From assembly GCA_015178975.1 (NCBI GenBank), contig WHVD01000025.1, positions 186,001-250,000 on the forward strand: a stretch of 64,000 nt of DNA. The letters are read 5' to 3'. This document shows positions 22,005 through 36,893 of the stretch, piece by piece. Source of the stretch: Hysterangium stoloniferum. Its lineage: Eukaryota; Basidiomycota; Agaricomycetes; Hysterangiales; Hysterangiaceae. The translations under genes and the position numbers were made by a program. Numbering within the stretch: the first letter of the stretch is position 1; each line of letters begins with the position of its first letter. The notes below the pieces were generated by a model. The model had not been told where the DNA came from. It made no database searches and worked only from the letters and a program-made list of their open reading frames with translations.

Positions 22005-25000
22005 CGATGAAGGTTTTTCTTTAGTACAGTTGGTGGGTGCAAAGTTATGAACTCAGTTGACAAAGAAACAGCATAGAGAGGCTTAGAATAGATTACATGA
22101 ATGTCATTCCTTTCTAGTAGTGCTCACTATTATATGGATCTAGAACAGGAGCCAGTAGATTATGCCTGGATTGCATACCAAATTGGCAGGTTTTGTTGTT
22201 GAAGTCTGCTAGCCTAAGTTTCACAGTACGAGGACTCTCTACAATTGGAGCGTAGCCACTAAGAGTAGAGTGGGTAGATGCTAAGCTGGTGATATTGCTA
22301 GGCTTTCAGATGAGGGATCTACTCCTCATCTGAACTAACTATATACTAGTATACATGGTCTGTGCACTGGTCTGTGCATGATGGCGTGCTACGGATCTAG
22401 TGAACTCTAACTAAATATATCAATCACATGTGTGAACCGGCCGGAACCTATACAGTCACAAGACGAGATATGAGATTACAGTTAATCACATTATCATATT
22501 CTACCATTTGTGGCTTATAAAGGTACCTGGATTTTAATTAAATCCTGGTAAGGGAAATGCTGCTACACGGGCCACAAGCTTGTGTTGAAATTGGAACTAT
22601 ACTGCCTGTAAAATTTGTTCGTGTCGTTGTCCCATTTGTAATTGGGTTCATATTTTCAATGTTATGTTGGATCGATGTTCTCTAAGTACGTGGTTTGTAT
22701 TGTGGGGGATTTACAGCAGTACACATGGAAACGGCTAACAAACAGATAAACAGAAACATTGATAGAATAGTGTCATTCGCAAAGGGAACAGCAACTTGCT
22801 AAATATCCTCTTCCGCACCTATTTTTATTTAGCTTTATCTTTCAATTTGATTGATGTTCTCAATACGTGTCGGACTTACTAAATATCCTCTGCGGCTCGC
22901 TTTAGCATCTCTAAAGAAGAGGGGGATCGACTCCGGATGCTACAACGGTAGTCCGGCGGGCCGCTGCAAAAGTGAGATTAGAGTGGACAAGCACTGGAGA
23001 TGACGCCATAGATTATACCTGATAATCTCACTTGTGTATAGCACGGCTTTTTCCACCGGTCGACCGTTTGGATAAGTAGCATTGCTGATATTACACGTCG
23101 CAAGAGCGGTGGCTATTGCTAAGAACATGGATGACTCCGCAAATTGCATGCCGGGACAAGCCCTTTCGAACACGATCAGCGATACACGTCGGCCAAGGGA
23201 AGGGCAGGCAGACGCACCGTCGGCCATATCCAAACGCAGAACTCACGACTTTCACCGCTTTATCGTTCCCGACGTAGCGGCTGGGATCAAACTCTTCTGG
23301 ATCAGGGAACACCTCGGGATTGTGTAGGACGGCCCTGAAGGAAATTTCGGTGTGATGCTTTCAAGCTAGAGCTCATTGATTACCAGGTGTTAGCCACAAC
23401 GATTGTATCTTTGGGGACGAGATATCCCTTATATTCGTCATCTCGCATGACTCGATGAGGTAGAGCTTCATGTAGTTTAATGAGATGAAAGCTGCAGGGA
23501 GAACTTTGGACTGACCTAGGTTTGCAAGCGGTCTCCATCTTAAAATCTCTCTCATAATATTTACAACGAATGGTAATGACGGTCTGTCAGAGATGTCTGG
23601 TAGCCGTTTTCCCTTTAGCAGTTGGTCGATTTCGTCTTGTCCCTTCTGTTGAATATCCGGGAAGAGGGCCATGGTGAGGAAAAATGATGAAACCATAAAA
23701 ACAGTCTGTGGGATAAAGCTTAGGTTATGACACCCCTTGGCGTTGAATAAAATACCGTGTGTGCGCCGCCTTATGTGATGTCATAAAATATTAGGAACGA
23801 CACCATTTGTTGAATGAGGAAAACTTGCCTGCAAACAGGGAACCTGTCGCCCACGACAGAATTTCCTCGTCATCCTCCGTCATCGTCTGGCCCATGTCCG
23901 CTAGAAGTGAAGTTGATATATTCGGCCTTGTCAACATGGGATCGTCCTAAAATTGTGAAGCGAATGCCTCTGAATATAGTGATACAACTTTCACCCACTT
24001 GATGCTCTTTGTTCCATAAATACGGCGCGCTTTTCATCTCATTAAGCACGTCGCGTCCTTCCTTCGCAACCTTTTGAAACGTTGCCCCAGGTATCCAGGA
24101 AGGAACGTAACGCACTGCAGATGTGTGAAGATGAGCAACGACGAATACCAATTTAATTCTCAAGATCCATAAGAACGTACACCACGGCAAGAAATCAATT
24201 GCCCAAGCTCCCGGCTGAGCGACCTTCGTAAAGGTCAGCATGGTTTGTTCAGCAGCATGGAGGAATGGATCTCGGCTGGTGAGCAGTGCTTTGTATCCAT
24301 AAGTGGTTTGCATAATTATGGAACCGGCAAATCTGTTATTTTTCATTGGGGTAAGCTAATATTCAGATGGTTTATGTACCATCTCACAGTCTGATCGATT
24401 CTACGAGATCAACCGGTTTAGTCAAGACATCGTGTATGAGTGCCCGACCCTCCTTCTCTTGGGTCGACCAATATTTAACGAGGGCATTGCCGACAAGCTC
24501 TTTCTTAAGCACCTGTTGTTTCTTGCGGAACTGGTCGCTGTATCGAGAAAATCCGATGAGACGATTGAACTGTATGCTGATCGTAAGATCTGTGAGTGTT
24601 GCACCTAAGTCCAGTTGAGACAATACCAAGACCTACAGGTCTGCCATATGCTATTCGGCATATGGAAGCATTACTTGAGAATGGGGTATTTGCTTGAAGG
24701 ACGTACAAGTGTCGGTCTATCAGAATAGATCGAAGATCGTCTCTCTAGAAGATCAATCGCAGCCTGATACGAGTTCAGAACTAGGATCGATTGGCCCAGC
24801 ACAGTTACATGAACCAAGTCGCCTGTAAGCACAAAAGTCATTCAGCTTGCCCCCCCAAGGCAAACCGAGTCACATATAGGAGCGTACCATATATTTTCGC
24901 CCATTCTGCGTATGTTAACCATGGATAATCAGTGTATTTCGGAAATTCCAGTACATTGCCAATTATAGGGTATCCCTTTGGACCAGGGGGCGTGTTCATG

Positions 25001-26305
25001 CGCCCTCGCGACGTGAGTAGATAGGCGAACACACCAAGTGCGACGAAAATAACAAACACATCCAAGGCATATCTCGGGGGGAGGTTCTGGGCCATGTTTG
25101 CGAGGTTGGTCTCAAACCTGAATTATGATCAATGTCGACGCCCCATGACATTACCCCCCAACACCCCTCCAACCAGCTCGAAGCTATGGTGGGAACACGA
25201 CTTGTCTCTATCTTTATCTTGAGTGTGCTAATAGCTTTTTTGTACCTGAATGAACGCCTTCACTTCTGGTTGGCAGCCTTTCTCACGTGATCTAGTCAAA
25301 TCTCATTGATCTAAACAGAAAATAATATACAAAGGCACTACTCACCAAGGCTATACCCTCTCAACTTACCTCGAAACCACAAATGCTAACTCTCAAAACT
25401 TAAAATTAACCGGTAGACCCCCACGCCACAAACCATAAACTCTAAAACGCTATATCAATAGAAGCCATGTAGGCGCTTACTCGGGACTATCGCATAGAGT
25501 TGAAGTTGGGGAACCTCCGTGGCTCAGAGCTTTTCTCAGGACTTCATGCACTATACCTAAAGGATTGCGGAATTCGGTTACGCTCAACACTGCGTGGGGG
25601 TATCTCCAAAGGTGGAGTACGTTGAGTATAAGGCTCCTTCAAGACTCGTATATCAGGTGTGCATACAGGATGAATTGGGGACGATATGCTCTATGCAAAA
25701 TCTGTCATAGGCCATTGGTGGTGACGTTCGACGGGCTTTCCCGCGGGGAACATTGTTAATTCTGCCTCATCGCACCTCACAATCAAGCTCGACGGTGCTC
25801 AGCCCCACCAAAACTTCGAAAACCTCGGAGATTACAAACATCGCCTCGTCATTTACTTAAGCAAACGACAAAAATATAACGCGGGCGTAAGTGTTGAACA
25901 CCAACCTCAAGAACTCGTAGTGTATCCTCCAAAGCCATCTTTAACAGTCGTAAAGGGAAGTTGACTAACTGGGAACGCGGCATTGGTATTTGGACAAGAC
26001 GGCGGTATGATTTGTCTCGCTCATTACATGATTTATGAAAGGGAATGAAGTATGCTCAGCGATACTGGGAATCGTGAGCCAATAGAATGACATTTCAGGC
26101 GGGCCCAGCTAGATAGCAAAGGTGTGCATGAAACGATGTCTTTCTAGCCACAAATCGGGCGTACGACGGACATCTTTGACTCCGCTGGTACGCTTGAGGT
26201 CGAAGACGCGATCGCCAATATGCGCATCGTCTTTATGCAAGTATAAAACATAAGAAGCAGTGCTGTATGTAATGGTTTACTTAAAGGACTTCGCTTTGTC
26301 CCCAC
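22005..26305. repeat. Segmental duplication, copy B (carries a P450 gene)
   Basis: Counterpart of 3688-7535. It holds two blocks missing from copy A: about 22138-22520 and about 25205-25300. The first has no ORF and no obvious terminal repeats. After 26305 the copies diverge completely (caaaaactc here, tctgatacctgg in A). High identity over intergenic as well as exon DNA indicates a recent duplication. Confidence 0.9.
22879..25095 (-). CDS. Cytochrome P450 monooxygenase, copy B
   Basis: Paralogue of the gene at 4169-6388 with the same exon-intron layout, start (MAQNLPPRYALDVFVIF) and stop. The anchor helix, PPGPKGYPIIGN hinge, EILR K-helix, heme loop FGYGRRACPG (spliced) and C-terminus GPPDYRCSIRSRS are all kept. 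Small insertions and deletions relative to copy A near 23010 fall inside the last intron (gtataat...tttgcag), so the apparent C-terminal frameshift is not real. Exon differences are mostly single substitutions. The same two unresolved places as in copy A (C-helix region and the junction before the I-helix) remain, so both copies share either an unusual intron or an old lesion. No UbiA-like gene was duplicated with it. Confidence 0.84.
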
Positions 26306-27392
26306 GAAAAACTCAGTTCAGAAACGACTTCTGACCACGTAATTTTTCTTTTTTTTTTGACTCCTGTTGTAACGTTGTCGCTTCCTGCAATGGAATGTCT
26401 GGTCGATTTTGCGGGTTAGCGAGTGTCTCGTACCTCGTACCGACATGGTGGGTATCTGGCTTTGTTTTTAATGGCCCTTGAAAGGCTAGATATTGGTGGA
26501 TTCCTCCTGATCAACGACATTTATTGGATCCTACATCCTATCTTCATGGAGCACAGAGGACCTGACCTCTAAGATAAATCCTTCTCTTTACCCAGTTCCC
26601 CACCATGATCTCAATAGGACTGATGGGGCGGGAGATGCCTGATTCCGGAACTCCATGAAATACCCTGTTAATGAAGGGTAGATAGATGTCCTGAGAACTG
26701 GGATTAACAGCAGAGATTGAGGAAAAGTCAGTATAATTCTAGAAGTGGAGCTTTCGTTGCGTTTTGGAGACAATAATAAAGGGCAGTCACTCATTTTTTT
26801 AATTTGGATCATCATTTTTGAACCTGTGCCGCCTTGCACTGTTCTGGTACAACTATATATCAAATCCAGTTCGCTATCCTTCAGCCCGTAATAAAAATAA
26901 AGGATAAAGTAGCCCATGAGCGCTCAAAAGACGTTGGGGTTCCGCAGCCACCTCGAAGTATCAGAACTTGCGGACCAATATCTCGGAGTTTGGACATCCT
27001 GGTGTTCGGGCACCAACACCAACGACAGACACGGAATGTTGAATTCAACCGTATCCCATAAAACACAATCTCTTTTGCATCCACTCCCCCGCAGCCTCAC
27101 CCACCAGTCCACAGCAGAGATCAATAATAATAGTTCATGCTCATGGGGGTGAGTGTGACTGCGCAGCGAGTGGTAGGTAAGTAGGTATAACACACAGGGT
27201 AACTAGGTGATAGACGACGGCGGTACTAGAGGGCGTAGAAACGCATAAGTAGCGAAAGAAGACAACGAATGAGATGGAACACAGAGAGAAATAAGTCCGT
27301 GGTAATTTTTTATTTGGAGTCCATGCCTCTGCAGAATGAGCGATTTTAATTTGATTGAAAAGAACGAACAACCGTCATTGGAGTAGGAGAAT
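26306..27392. other. Intergenic region downstream of GFA1
   Basis: No supported gene. Open frames on both strands are short and show no family character. It contains poly-T tracts near 26350 and poly-A near 27425. Confidence 0.4.
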
Positions 27393-29817
<2,425 letters not shown>

Positions 29818-29908
29818 GGTGGAAGATTGCTGAAAGTAAGTAAGCTGTAAGGTAAATGAGGAGGAGGGGTGATGATAGTAACAGAAAGAGGGTTGTGTCT
29901 AGCCAATA

Positions 29909-29990
29909 GTATTTATAGCGCCCAAGCGACTTCTTAATTTGCGCGGAACCTGAAAAAAAAAACTAAATTGGCCCCAATCAGTACCAATCA
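29909..29990 (-). promoter_or_regulatory. Likely GFA1 core promoter
   Basis: On the minus strand a TATAAATA box lies at about 29910-29917, roughly 95 bp before the start codon. Two ATTGG motifs (inverted CCAAT boxes) lie at about 29976-29990. Positions are plausible for a fungal housekeeping promoter; the assignment is by motif only. Confidence 0.45.
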
Positions 29991-31870
29991 GATTGACATT
30001 CCACCTAGATTGGTAGCCAAAACCTCCAACGGTTGCCTCGGCTTAATTCGCTTGATCGAAAGCAGTGCACAATATACGTCTGGTGGGGCTGTGCGCTCAG
30101 TTTTTCGGTGGGCGCATAGCCCCGTCAAATTGCTTCCCAGGTGATGGTCATCACGGAACAACAACGGAATCGGAGGCTACATTCGGTTAACTTTTTCGCA
30201 GTGGCCTGTAAGAATGGGCAGAGGGCGACCCACGTTTGTCTTCTTGTCGTTTAGATCACCGCATTTTAAAAAAGGACGACATCACTACGTGTGGTCTATG
30301 ATCGATCTACTGTGCCCAACACTTGCATAGCCGCCGTCCAAGAATACTAATGGTTGGGTTATGCTCCTCATCTGCCCTGATCACGACAGCCGTCTAGATC
30401 TGGAAAGAGTACCAGAGTAAAGTCAAAGCCTCCCTGTGTCTAAGTGTACCTCCTTAGAATTATCAATCTGTGAATACAACATCATCACCAACCGGCACTC
30501 GGTTCAAAAGAAACGCCTCTCGGTGGGCGCTCGCTCAAAGTTGATTATAAGAACATCCACCATTAGAGGAAGAGCGTTCATGGACACGCACCTATATTTC
30601 CAAACTTAACGATGAACCCTCGAACTCACCTTACACCAATAAGCAGAATTCATTATGGATATCTGTATTTATAGTTACTCAAATGGATACAGCGATTTGA
30701 CTGGCGCTCGGGGACAGTCTTAGGTTCAACCCGAATTTCATAACGGGTACAAACCTTTACCAAGATCAAGGTCAAGGTCACGTTATATTTAACTTCAAGC
30801 TTGATGGGCAGAGCGTGGTGATCAACATCGATGCGATGCGATGCGCCATGTTCATTTGCAAGACCATGAAAGGCAGGAGACGATCATACCGTGACAGCTG
30901 CATAGCACTGCGTTGGAAGGACGCCGCATGTAGTACCCCATCCAGAAGAGCAATGTATGTTGCCTACTGATAGTTAAATACTCTTTTGATGTAGACCCAG
31001 TCGTATATTTCATACATTTAGAATCCTGGTTAACACTTATAATGTACTAACAATTGTCGAGCGAAAATGGACATCCCATTTACCTGTTATCACAGTAAGG
31101 GCATCGAAAACATAGATCCCAGGTGACATCAATACACTATATCTTTTTAACCAATATATTGTATATACATAGATAGATCATGGAATGGGGTTAGAATGTA
31201 AAGTGGGCACATTAAGGTAGGAATCGAGGCAAAGGCATGCTGCCAGGAATAGGGCGATGCGGTCATGGGTGTCCAATGCCTAGTGACGAAAGTATTGTTA
31301 AATTCAACAATGGTAAAGAAACACTCCCCCGCTCTCTGGCGGAGCTTGGAGGGCTTTCTGCTTCTGCCTGTACACCGTACACCAGGAGACTTCAAGGCGT
31401 ACCGCAAACCATACACGAAACCGCATTCAAATGGCAACATTGAGGGTATCTGTTGGAGAAATGTCGATTATCCTTCATGCATGTAAGCCTGGCGCCCAGG
31501 CACGCTCAGAGGATCATTTACTTGTTATGGAATCATCCTGCTGCCCATATATCCTGTTCACTAGTTCCTCGAGCAATACACCATTGGTCTTATCAATATG
31601 TGATCCAGACCAGTGAGCTTATTTAACGACGGGCTTACAATACAATCATCATAACGCTTCCTATACGAAGGATATTATATTAAAAACTGGATTAAAGATT
31701 TGCAGTGGTCGCTGTTGAAATAAAAAGTATTACACTAGCATGGTGTGTATTCAGGAACGCGGTAACCGGTTAACGCACCCGTACAGTTCAGGAACATGGG
31801 CGGCCATAGTATTTTAGCCGGATGCTTGCTAGTGTAACCTCTCAGTGGAGTTGCCACTGACTGAGAGGTA
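29991..31870. other. Intergenic region with three palindromic spots, no gene
   Basis: No ORF of recognisable family; the frames at 31147-31486 overlap on both strands and look accidental. An imperfect 12-bp hairpin GGGGCTGTGCGC/GCGCATAGCCCC lies at about 30084-30123. A short gatgc repeat lies near 30830. A palindrome-rich patch lies at 31730-31870: TTACACTAGCA/TGCTAGTGTAA about 90 bp apart, followed by CCTCTCAGTGG/CCACTGACTGAGAGG. The last could be a small non-autonomous element. Confidence 0.45.
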
Positions 31871-31929
31871 TGCATAGCTCATTCTTGCCAATAGTAACAG
31901 GTACTATCACCATAGTCTTTTATTAGAAC

Positions 31930-32457
31930 TACACAAATAATCTCAACAGGTTGGGCTCTGCAGAGCCTAGTATCAACAGGACTATACATATATGTAGACT
32001 GCGGAATGAATAACATACCAAATCCAGTAATAATTAAAACTAAACTAGCAAACATAAAACAAGATAAATAAACACCACACTTGGTGTTAGGAATGGGATG
32101 GAACTGAGTGGAGTCTGAATTGTGACAGGTCATGAAACCATAATGGGAACAGGGTGGGAGTGGAGTCTGAATCATGACAGGTCATTTAACCATAATGGGA
32201 ATGGGGCTCAATTAGAGGGCTGATGGGTTTTCCAAGCAGGGTCCGGTGACCAGTGTGTGGGACAGGGTTGGAGATAGACAGGGTTGGAGTCTGGTGGATA
32301 TTCCGGTGACTGATACATGAAGTAACGAAGGTCAAGTGTGGACAGGTCTGACATATGGAGTCTGGTGGGTATTCTGGTAAACTGATAATTGGTGCGTGTA
32401 AGGTGTGGGTGCCTATAAGTTAGTGCCCGGAGTCTGGCGGGATTTCTGGTCGTAACA
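31930..32457 (-). repeat. Partial LTR, family C
   Basis: Matches the LTR-C at 18826-19771 in the same orientation. The shared strings include ataacataccaaatccagtaat and the terminal tctggtcgtaaca at the right end (32457). The other end is lost near 31930, so no TSD can be tested. It is more diverged than the TSD-flanked copies, suggesting greater age. Confidence 0.7.
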
Positions 32458-33560
32458 GGCCTACTCCAAATAAACAAAATTTATATTAATAACCCACCTG
32501 AGCCTCCCTATTCCCCCTGCATCTCCTTAAGTAGCACTATTCAGCCTCCTTCTGACAAACCAATTAATATTGAGCCATGTAATGAGGACCCAGAAAATGA
32601 ACCATTCCCAATGAGTGAGAAGCCAAAAGGGAAACAAAGAGCTATTGCCAATGAGACAGAGTGTGAAGAGTGGTAGAAGTTCTGACCGTTCTATATACAA
32701 AGAAATGAGTAGAAGAGGAGGAATCGACCTATTCGGTGCAATATGAGAGAAAGTGAGAGAGAGAGCACTAGATGACGCAGGAGTCAATGAGTGCGATGGA
32801 TTGTGGAGGTCTCGACTGTTATAGTTTGAGGCCAGAAGTGTTCAGTAGTTCAGATAATGCTACCTATATGGTAGCTGACATGTTACCCTGATCACTGCTC
32901 GTAGTAGACCTAGTTTATGTCTTACGAGTGGTGGTGCTTGGGTAAAAGTGTGTCTGAGTTTCATTTGGTGCCGAGTGCACCCACAAGTATACACAAAGCT
33001 TCGAACTAATGAAATGGTGCAATATTCGAAGAATATATAGAATAGAAAAATATGAATAAAATGTGTAAAATATAAATAAAATAAAAGGAGTGTTTTACCA
33101 TAATGAAACTGTGGTAAAAGCATACTCCTCACACAGAGCCTACTGTCAGAGAATCCCCTCCCTGCATCTCCCACACCTGAGCCAATCCATGAACTTCTCC
33201 CTCTACCATTACCATCACATTCCAGGGAGATGAACACCTTCAACTGATCTCCCTCTACCAGCTGGATGCACATCATGCTCAATTATCCCTCCACACAGTT
33301 TACTGTGAGAAGAATATTGATGCTGTCAGTGCAGTCTATACAGTAACCATTTGTTAGGATCCCTGTTGTTTTCAGACCCCCGCAACCTGTTTTCTCATAA
33401 TCCTCTGGCATCTCACTATCAGTACTGCTGCTCATGGTATCACCACTCACAGTGCCCCTGACACTTGTTTCTTTGTAGCCAAGCCCCTTAGCCTTCTGTC
33501 CCATTTGCTCCCCCATCACCATTTCCACATATACATCCCATTTGCCACCTCATACCTTTT
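32458..33560 (+). mobile_element. Fragment related to gag-like element X, split by an LTR-E
   Basis: The stretch before the LTR-E codes for a proline- and glutamate-rich segment with SEKPKGKQRAIANETE. This resembles the SEKVKGKWRADVQDNEP of element X at about 43790-43830. Coding-like DNA continues after the LTR (about 33134-33560) without a recognisable domain. It is a broken fossil with several breaks. Confidence 0.45.
32662..33133 (-). repeat. Solo LTR, family E (472 bp), TSD CAGAG
   Basis: On the minus strand it starts TGTGAGGAGTATGCTTTTAC and ends CCACTCTTCACA. The duplication cagag lies at 32657-32661 and 33134-33138. A shorter copy (383 bp) at 42855-43237 also has an exact TSD. Its 3' end and its cttgtgggtgcactcggcac core are shared with families A and B. 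Confidence 0.92.
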
Positions 33561-34700
33561 AGAATACTTTGTTATATTGTATTTAGTCTCATTTGGATCC
33601 CTCTTCCTTCCCCTACTTCTTTTTAACTCATCATCACTCTTGCTTCTCTGACCTCAAATAGCCATACTTGAACTGGAACATCTTACTCTCAGCTTCATAC
33701 TTTTACAGTCAAAGCTTAGAGTTCATCTCCCAAACTCACTCATCAACAACTACATGCCTCACATTCTTCTATTTCTTCTTCTGAACCATCTCTTATTTTA
33801 TCTAGTCTACTTGACTGGGGATCATGCCAATAAGGTCAATTCCACTTTCCGTGATTCTAGTTGCCTCTAGCAACTGTACAGTTGCTCGTGGTGACGACTA
33901 CTTTACACACATTTGTATTGAACTTTGACAGTCAATACATCATATCTAACCTAGAAGGTGAATACTCCTTGTATATTGAATGGTCTGAATTTCTATAACT
34001 CTTCACACACTAGATCTTCTACCTAGACTGGCAACTCCAGATGGAGTTGGTATTCTTGAAGTTTCTTCACTACCCATAGTCATAGTTGAAATAAAGTGTT
34101 AAGAATAGAAGACCCTTTTTTTTTTTTTGAATTATTCTTCACAGAGAGGGTGTGGTGTGGTGTGGATCACCACTGTAAAGAGTCATGTAAAATACCACTC
34201 TGGGTGTGAAGAATGCCAACTGTTAAAGTATGGCAGATAGTGTATTGACTGTCTAAGTACAATACTAGCTAAGTAGAGTATAGAATGGAATTAAGTAGAG
34301 GAAAGTCAGTTGCAGTCAAGGTAGCAGTCAGGTGGCTCAAGGAGGATGATGACAAGGACTCATTCTGGGGAATCCACCTTGTAGGTTTGATTTCTTATCA
34401 AGTCACATTTTGGGAAGGGAGAGAAAGATTCAGTAGATGTTAGAATTACTTAGAAATATAAAAAGAGCTAGAGTTTGAGTTTGAATATCTTAAACTATAG
34501 TTAGTTTGAAGTGCTATGTATACTTGTAGGTGAACTAGGCACTCAGAAAGCAGACCTTTATACCCAGACACTAAATGTCAATGGTGATATAAGCTAAACC
34601 ATCTGAGCTGCAGTTTATTAGGAGGTCCCATTGTTGTGCAATCTAATGAAAATTTATCAGTCCGATTGGTTTCATTATGTGCTGCTTACTTAATTGGTGC
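33561..34700. repeat. Degenerate LTR-A-like pieces in both orientations
   Basis: A plus-strand LTR end is visible at about 33900-34007 (tgacagtcaatacatc ... ataactcttcaca). A minus-strand start lies at 34205 (tgtgaagaatgccaactg ... attgactgtctaagtacaatac), running to about 34560. The outer limits are lost. The two pieces face each other and are clearly older than the TSD-flanked copies. A poly-T run lies near 34110. Confidence 0.5.
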
Positions 34701-34863
34701 TAGGGCTGCGCACTGTGCCATACACTGACAGTTCATACACTGCCATATGACAGTCACAGCACCCATACTGTTGGTCATCATGGTTGGGTTTTGATGGCAC
34801 GGTAGACGGTACAGGTGGCACCACCTTGCACCGTATAGGTATGGCCGTAAAGCGGCATGTACG

Positions 34864-35506
34864 TGTGAAGGGTATGCATACATCATGATTAGACTGTGGA
34901 ATAATAGACATATTATAGTACTTTATTATTTAGTTTTCTATTCCTTTTCTCTAATTCTCTATATCTTTTGAGCATACCTTTATTTCTTAGTTTGAAGCCT
35001 TGTGTATATCTATGGGCACTCTCGGCATCAAATGAGAAGACACTTTGTACCCAGCAGACACCACCTCGTAATGACTCAGACGTTGAATAGTGAGAGGTGT
35101 CAAAGGTAATAACTCAGCTACCCATAGAGGTAGTGTCTTCTAGCATATCAATAGAATTTGGACTTGAACCGCGAAGGTCGAGTTCCACTCTCAAGACTCT
35201 GTGCTCGTCGACACTGTAGTCGACTCGCGCTGCTCTCTCTCATCCCTAGATATTCAGTCTTTCACTGATTATCTATCTTATCTCTAGCTACTAGTTGTAC
35301 CGTAAAGGTCAACTCTTTTACTCTCTTGTTCTAGTCATCACGAGCAACTGTACCGTTGCTCTTGTGACGTGTAGTGTGTCCTTATACTAGTACGATCAGT
35401 CTAGTAATATATAGTATTGTACTGAATGGTCAATACTTTCTAATAGTAGTTGAATAAACACTATTCTTTGTATATTGAGCGGTCAGAATCTATCAACTCT
35501 TCACAG
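34864..35506 (+). repeat. Solo LTR related to family A (643 bp), near-match TSD
   Basis: Starts TGTGAAGGGTATGC and ends CAACTCTTCACA. The flanks are gtacg and gtaca, matching in four of five bases. The 3' end (tgtatattgagcggtcagaa) parallels the LTR-A end (tgtatatagaatggttagaa), but the middle differs. It is a distinct subfamily inserted into the left part of the hAT element. Confidence 0.7.
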
Positions 35507-35939
35507 TACAGCACTGTACAGCATGCTTAATCAGTAAATAATCACATCATTGACCTTATCAACATTCTATCTCCAAGGCTCAGTCAGTGGTTTTGGTGTC
35601 CACTGATAGGCTATCACCTCCAGCAGGACTATCACTACTAGGGTGTCACTTCCTACGAAGGGCCCCTTCAAGTGACAAACTACATGCACATTTCACTTGT
35701 GTCTCTTGGCTGTTGCCCTGTTTGCCCACTTCAGCCTCATTCCCAATTTCACCTATTGGTGGTGTCAAATGTGTGACATGCTCAATTTAACTCAGCCCTA
35801 CCCCTCTATTTCAAATCTTTCAAATGTTGTCAAATCCCCCAATTCTCTTTCGTGGGAGTACTTAGCACTGGACCCTTTTTTTTTCATATAAGACACCGCC
35901 TGAGAGGTGGCAACACCACTAAGCCTTCCACTTGTTGTT

Positions 35940-36696
35940 TGGAATGTGTCTCCTGTCATCAAAAAGGGTCTTCTTGATGCTCACGAGAAGCTCAGTGAGT
36001 ATTATTACAAGTATGATGAATCTCCATTTTATACTTGGGCTGCATGTATGTCATTCTATCATTTCTGTCGAAGCTAGCTAACTAATCTACTCAGTACTTG
36101 ATCCGAGGATATCATATGATGGTATGAAGCTTGACTACAAGAGCGACCTGCTACTCTTGCCGTACCTTGAGTCATCCAAGGACGAGCTGCAGGACTACTA
36201 CGATACACATTATGCTAATAAACATTCTGCACCATCTCAAACCACAGAGCTTGCTACCATGATGCCCGGAACCTCAGCTGCACCCCTGCTTTCACCTCAG
36301 AAAAACTTCACTTTGTGTTTTCACCGGAAGGCAAAAACAGTGATAAATGAGCTGGAGGAGTACTTCAAACTTCCACCGGAAGACTTTGAGCCCTGCAATC
36401 CTATTCATTGGTGGATGCACCGGCATGCTCAGTTCCCAAATCTCTTCTGGTTTGCTCGTGATATTCTCTGTATTCCAGGTGTGTCCATAATCCAACAATT
36501 CATTGTGATAGGTGATGAACATTACATGTCAGGGTCTGTGGTTGCCATCAAACACATTTTCTCCGGGGGCCGCGATACCATTTCACTGCACTGTGCAAGT
36601 CTCCATCCCAAGACAATCAAAGTCCTTATGCTGGTCAAGAAGAAGCTTCATTTGGTGTGTGCTCAGAGTGCAGCAGCATTGCGGAGTAGTAGTTAA
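35940..36696 (+). pseudogene. hAT transposase, C-terminal part
   Basis: One exon reads VWNVSPVIKKGLLDAHEKLSE up to about 36048. An intron (gtatgt...ctactcag, about 36049-36096) follows, and then LLDPRISYDGMKLDYKSD. The hAT dimerisation region follows: ELEEYFKLPPEDFEP, then NPIHWWMHRHAQFPNLFWFARDIL, then the SGGRDTISL block and the end LVKKKLHL. In relatives the block before IFSGGRD reads SSVAVER; here it reads SVVAIKH. The reading frame from 36124 to the stop at 36696 is open, but the N-terminal and catalytic parts are absent, so this cannot act alone. Confidence 0.85.
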
Positions 36697-36893
36697 TATG
36701 CTTTGCTAGTCCTATCTGAATTTCTTTGGTGCCGTATTGTCCCGTTCACCGTCAGACGGCCGTCTGGGCACCCGTGCCGTACCGGCGAGCAACCTAAGAG
36801 GTAGGTGTACGGACAGTATACGGTATGGCCGTACCCCGTTAACCACCGTATTGTGTACGGCCGTCTCCGTAATACGGACGGTGCGCAGCCCTA

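Larger units (their letters stand above)
34701..36893 (+). mobile_element. hAT DNA transposon, internally reduced, TSD ATTGG(T/C)GC
   Basis: The ends are TAGGGCTGCGCAC (34701-34713) and its complement GTGCGCAGCCCTA (36881-36893). The 8-bp flanks are attggtgc (34693-34700) and attggcgc (36894-36901), one mismatch, as expected for hAT. Subterminal DNA at the right end is rich in ggccgta/accgtat motifs, typical transposase-binding repeats. Inside are a C-terminal transposase fragment (35940-36696) and a 643-bp solo LTR (34864-35506). Without the LTR the element is about 1.55 kb, too short for a full hAT, so most of the transposase has been lost. Confidence 0.85.

Noticed and set aside
23091-23312. 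P450 heme region read as frame-broken in copy B
   Set aside because: A 55-57 bp GT-AG intron inside the heme loop explains the frame change in both copies.
34864-35506. Exact TSD for the LTR inside the hAT element
   Set aside because: gtacg and gtaca differ at the last base; kept as a near match only.
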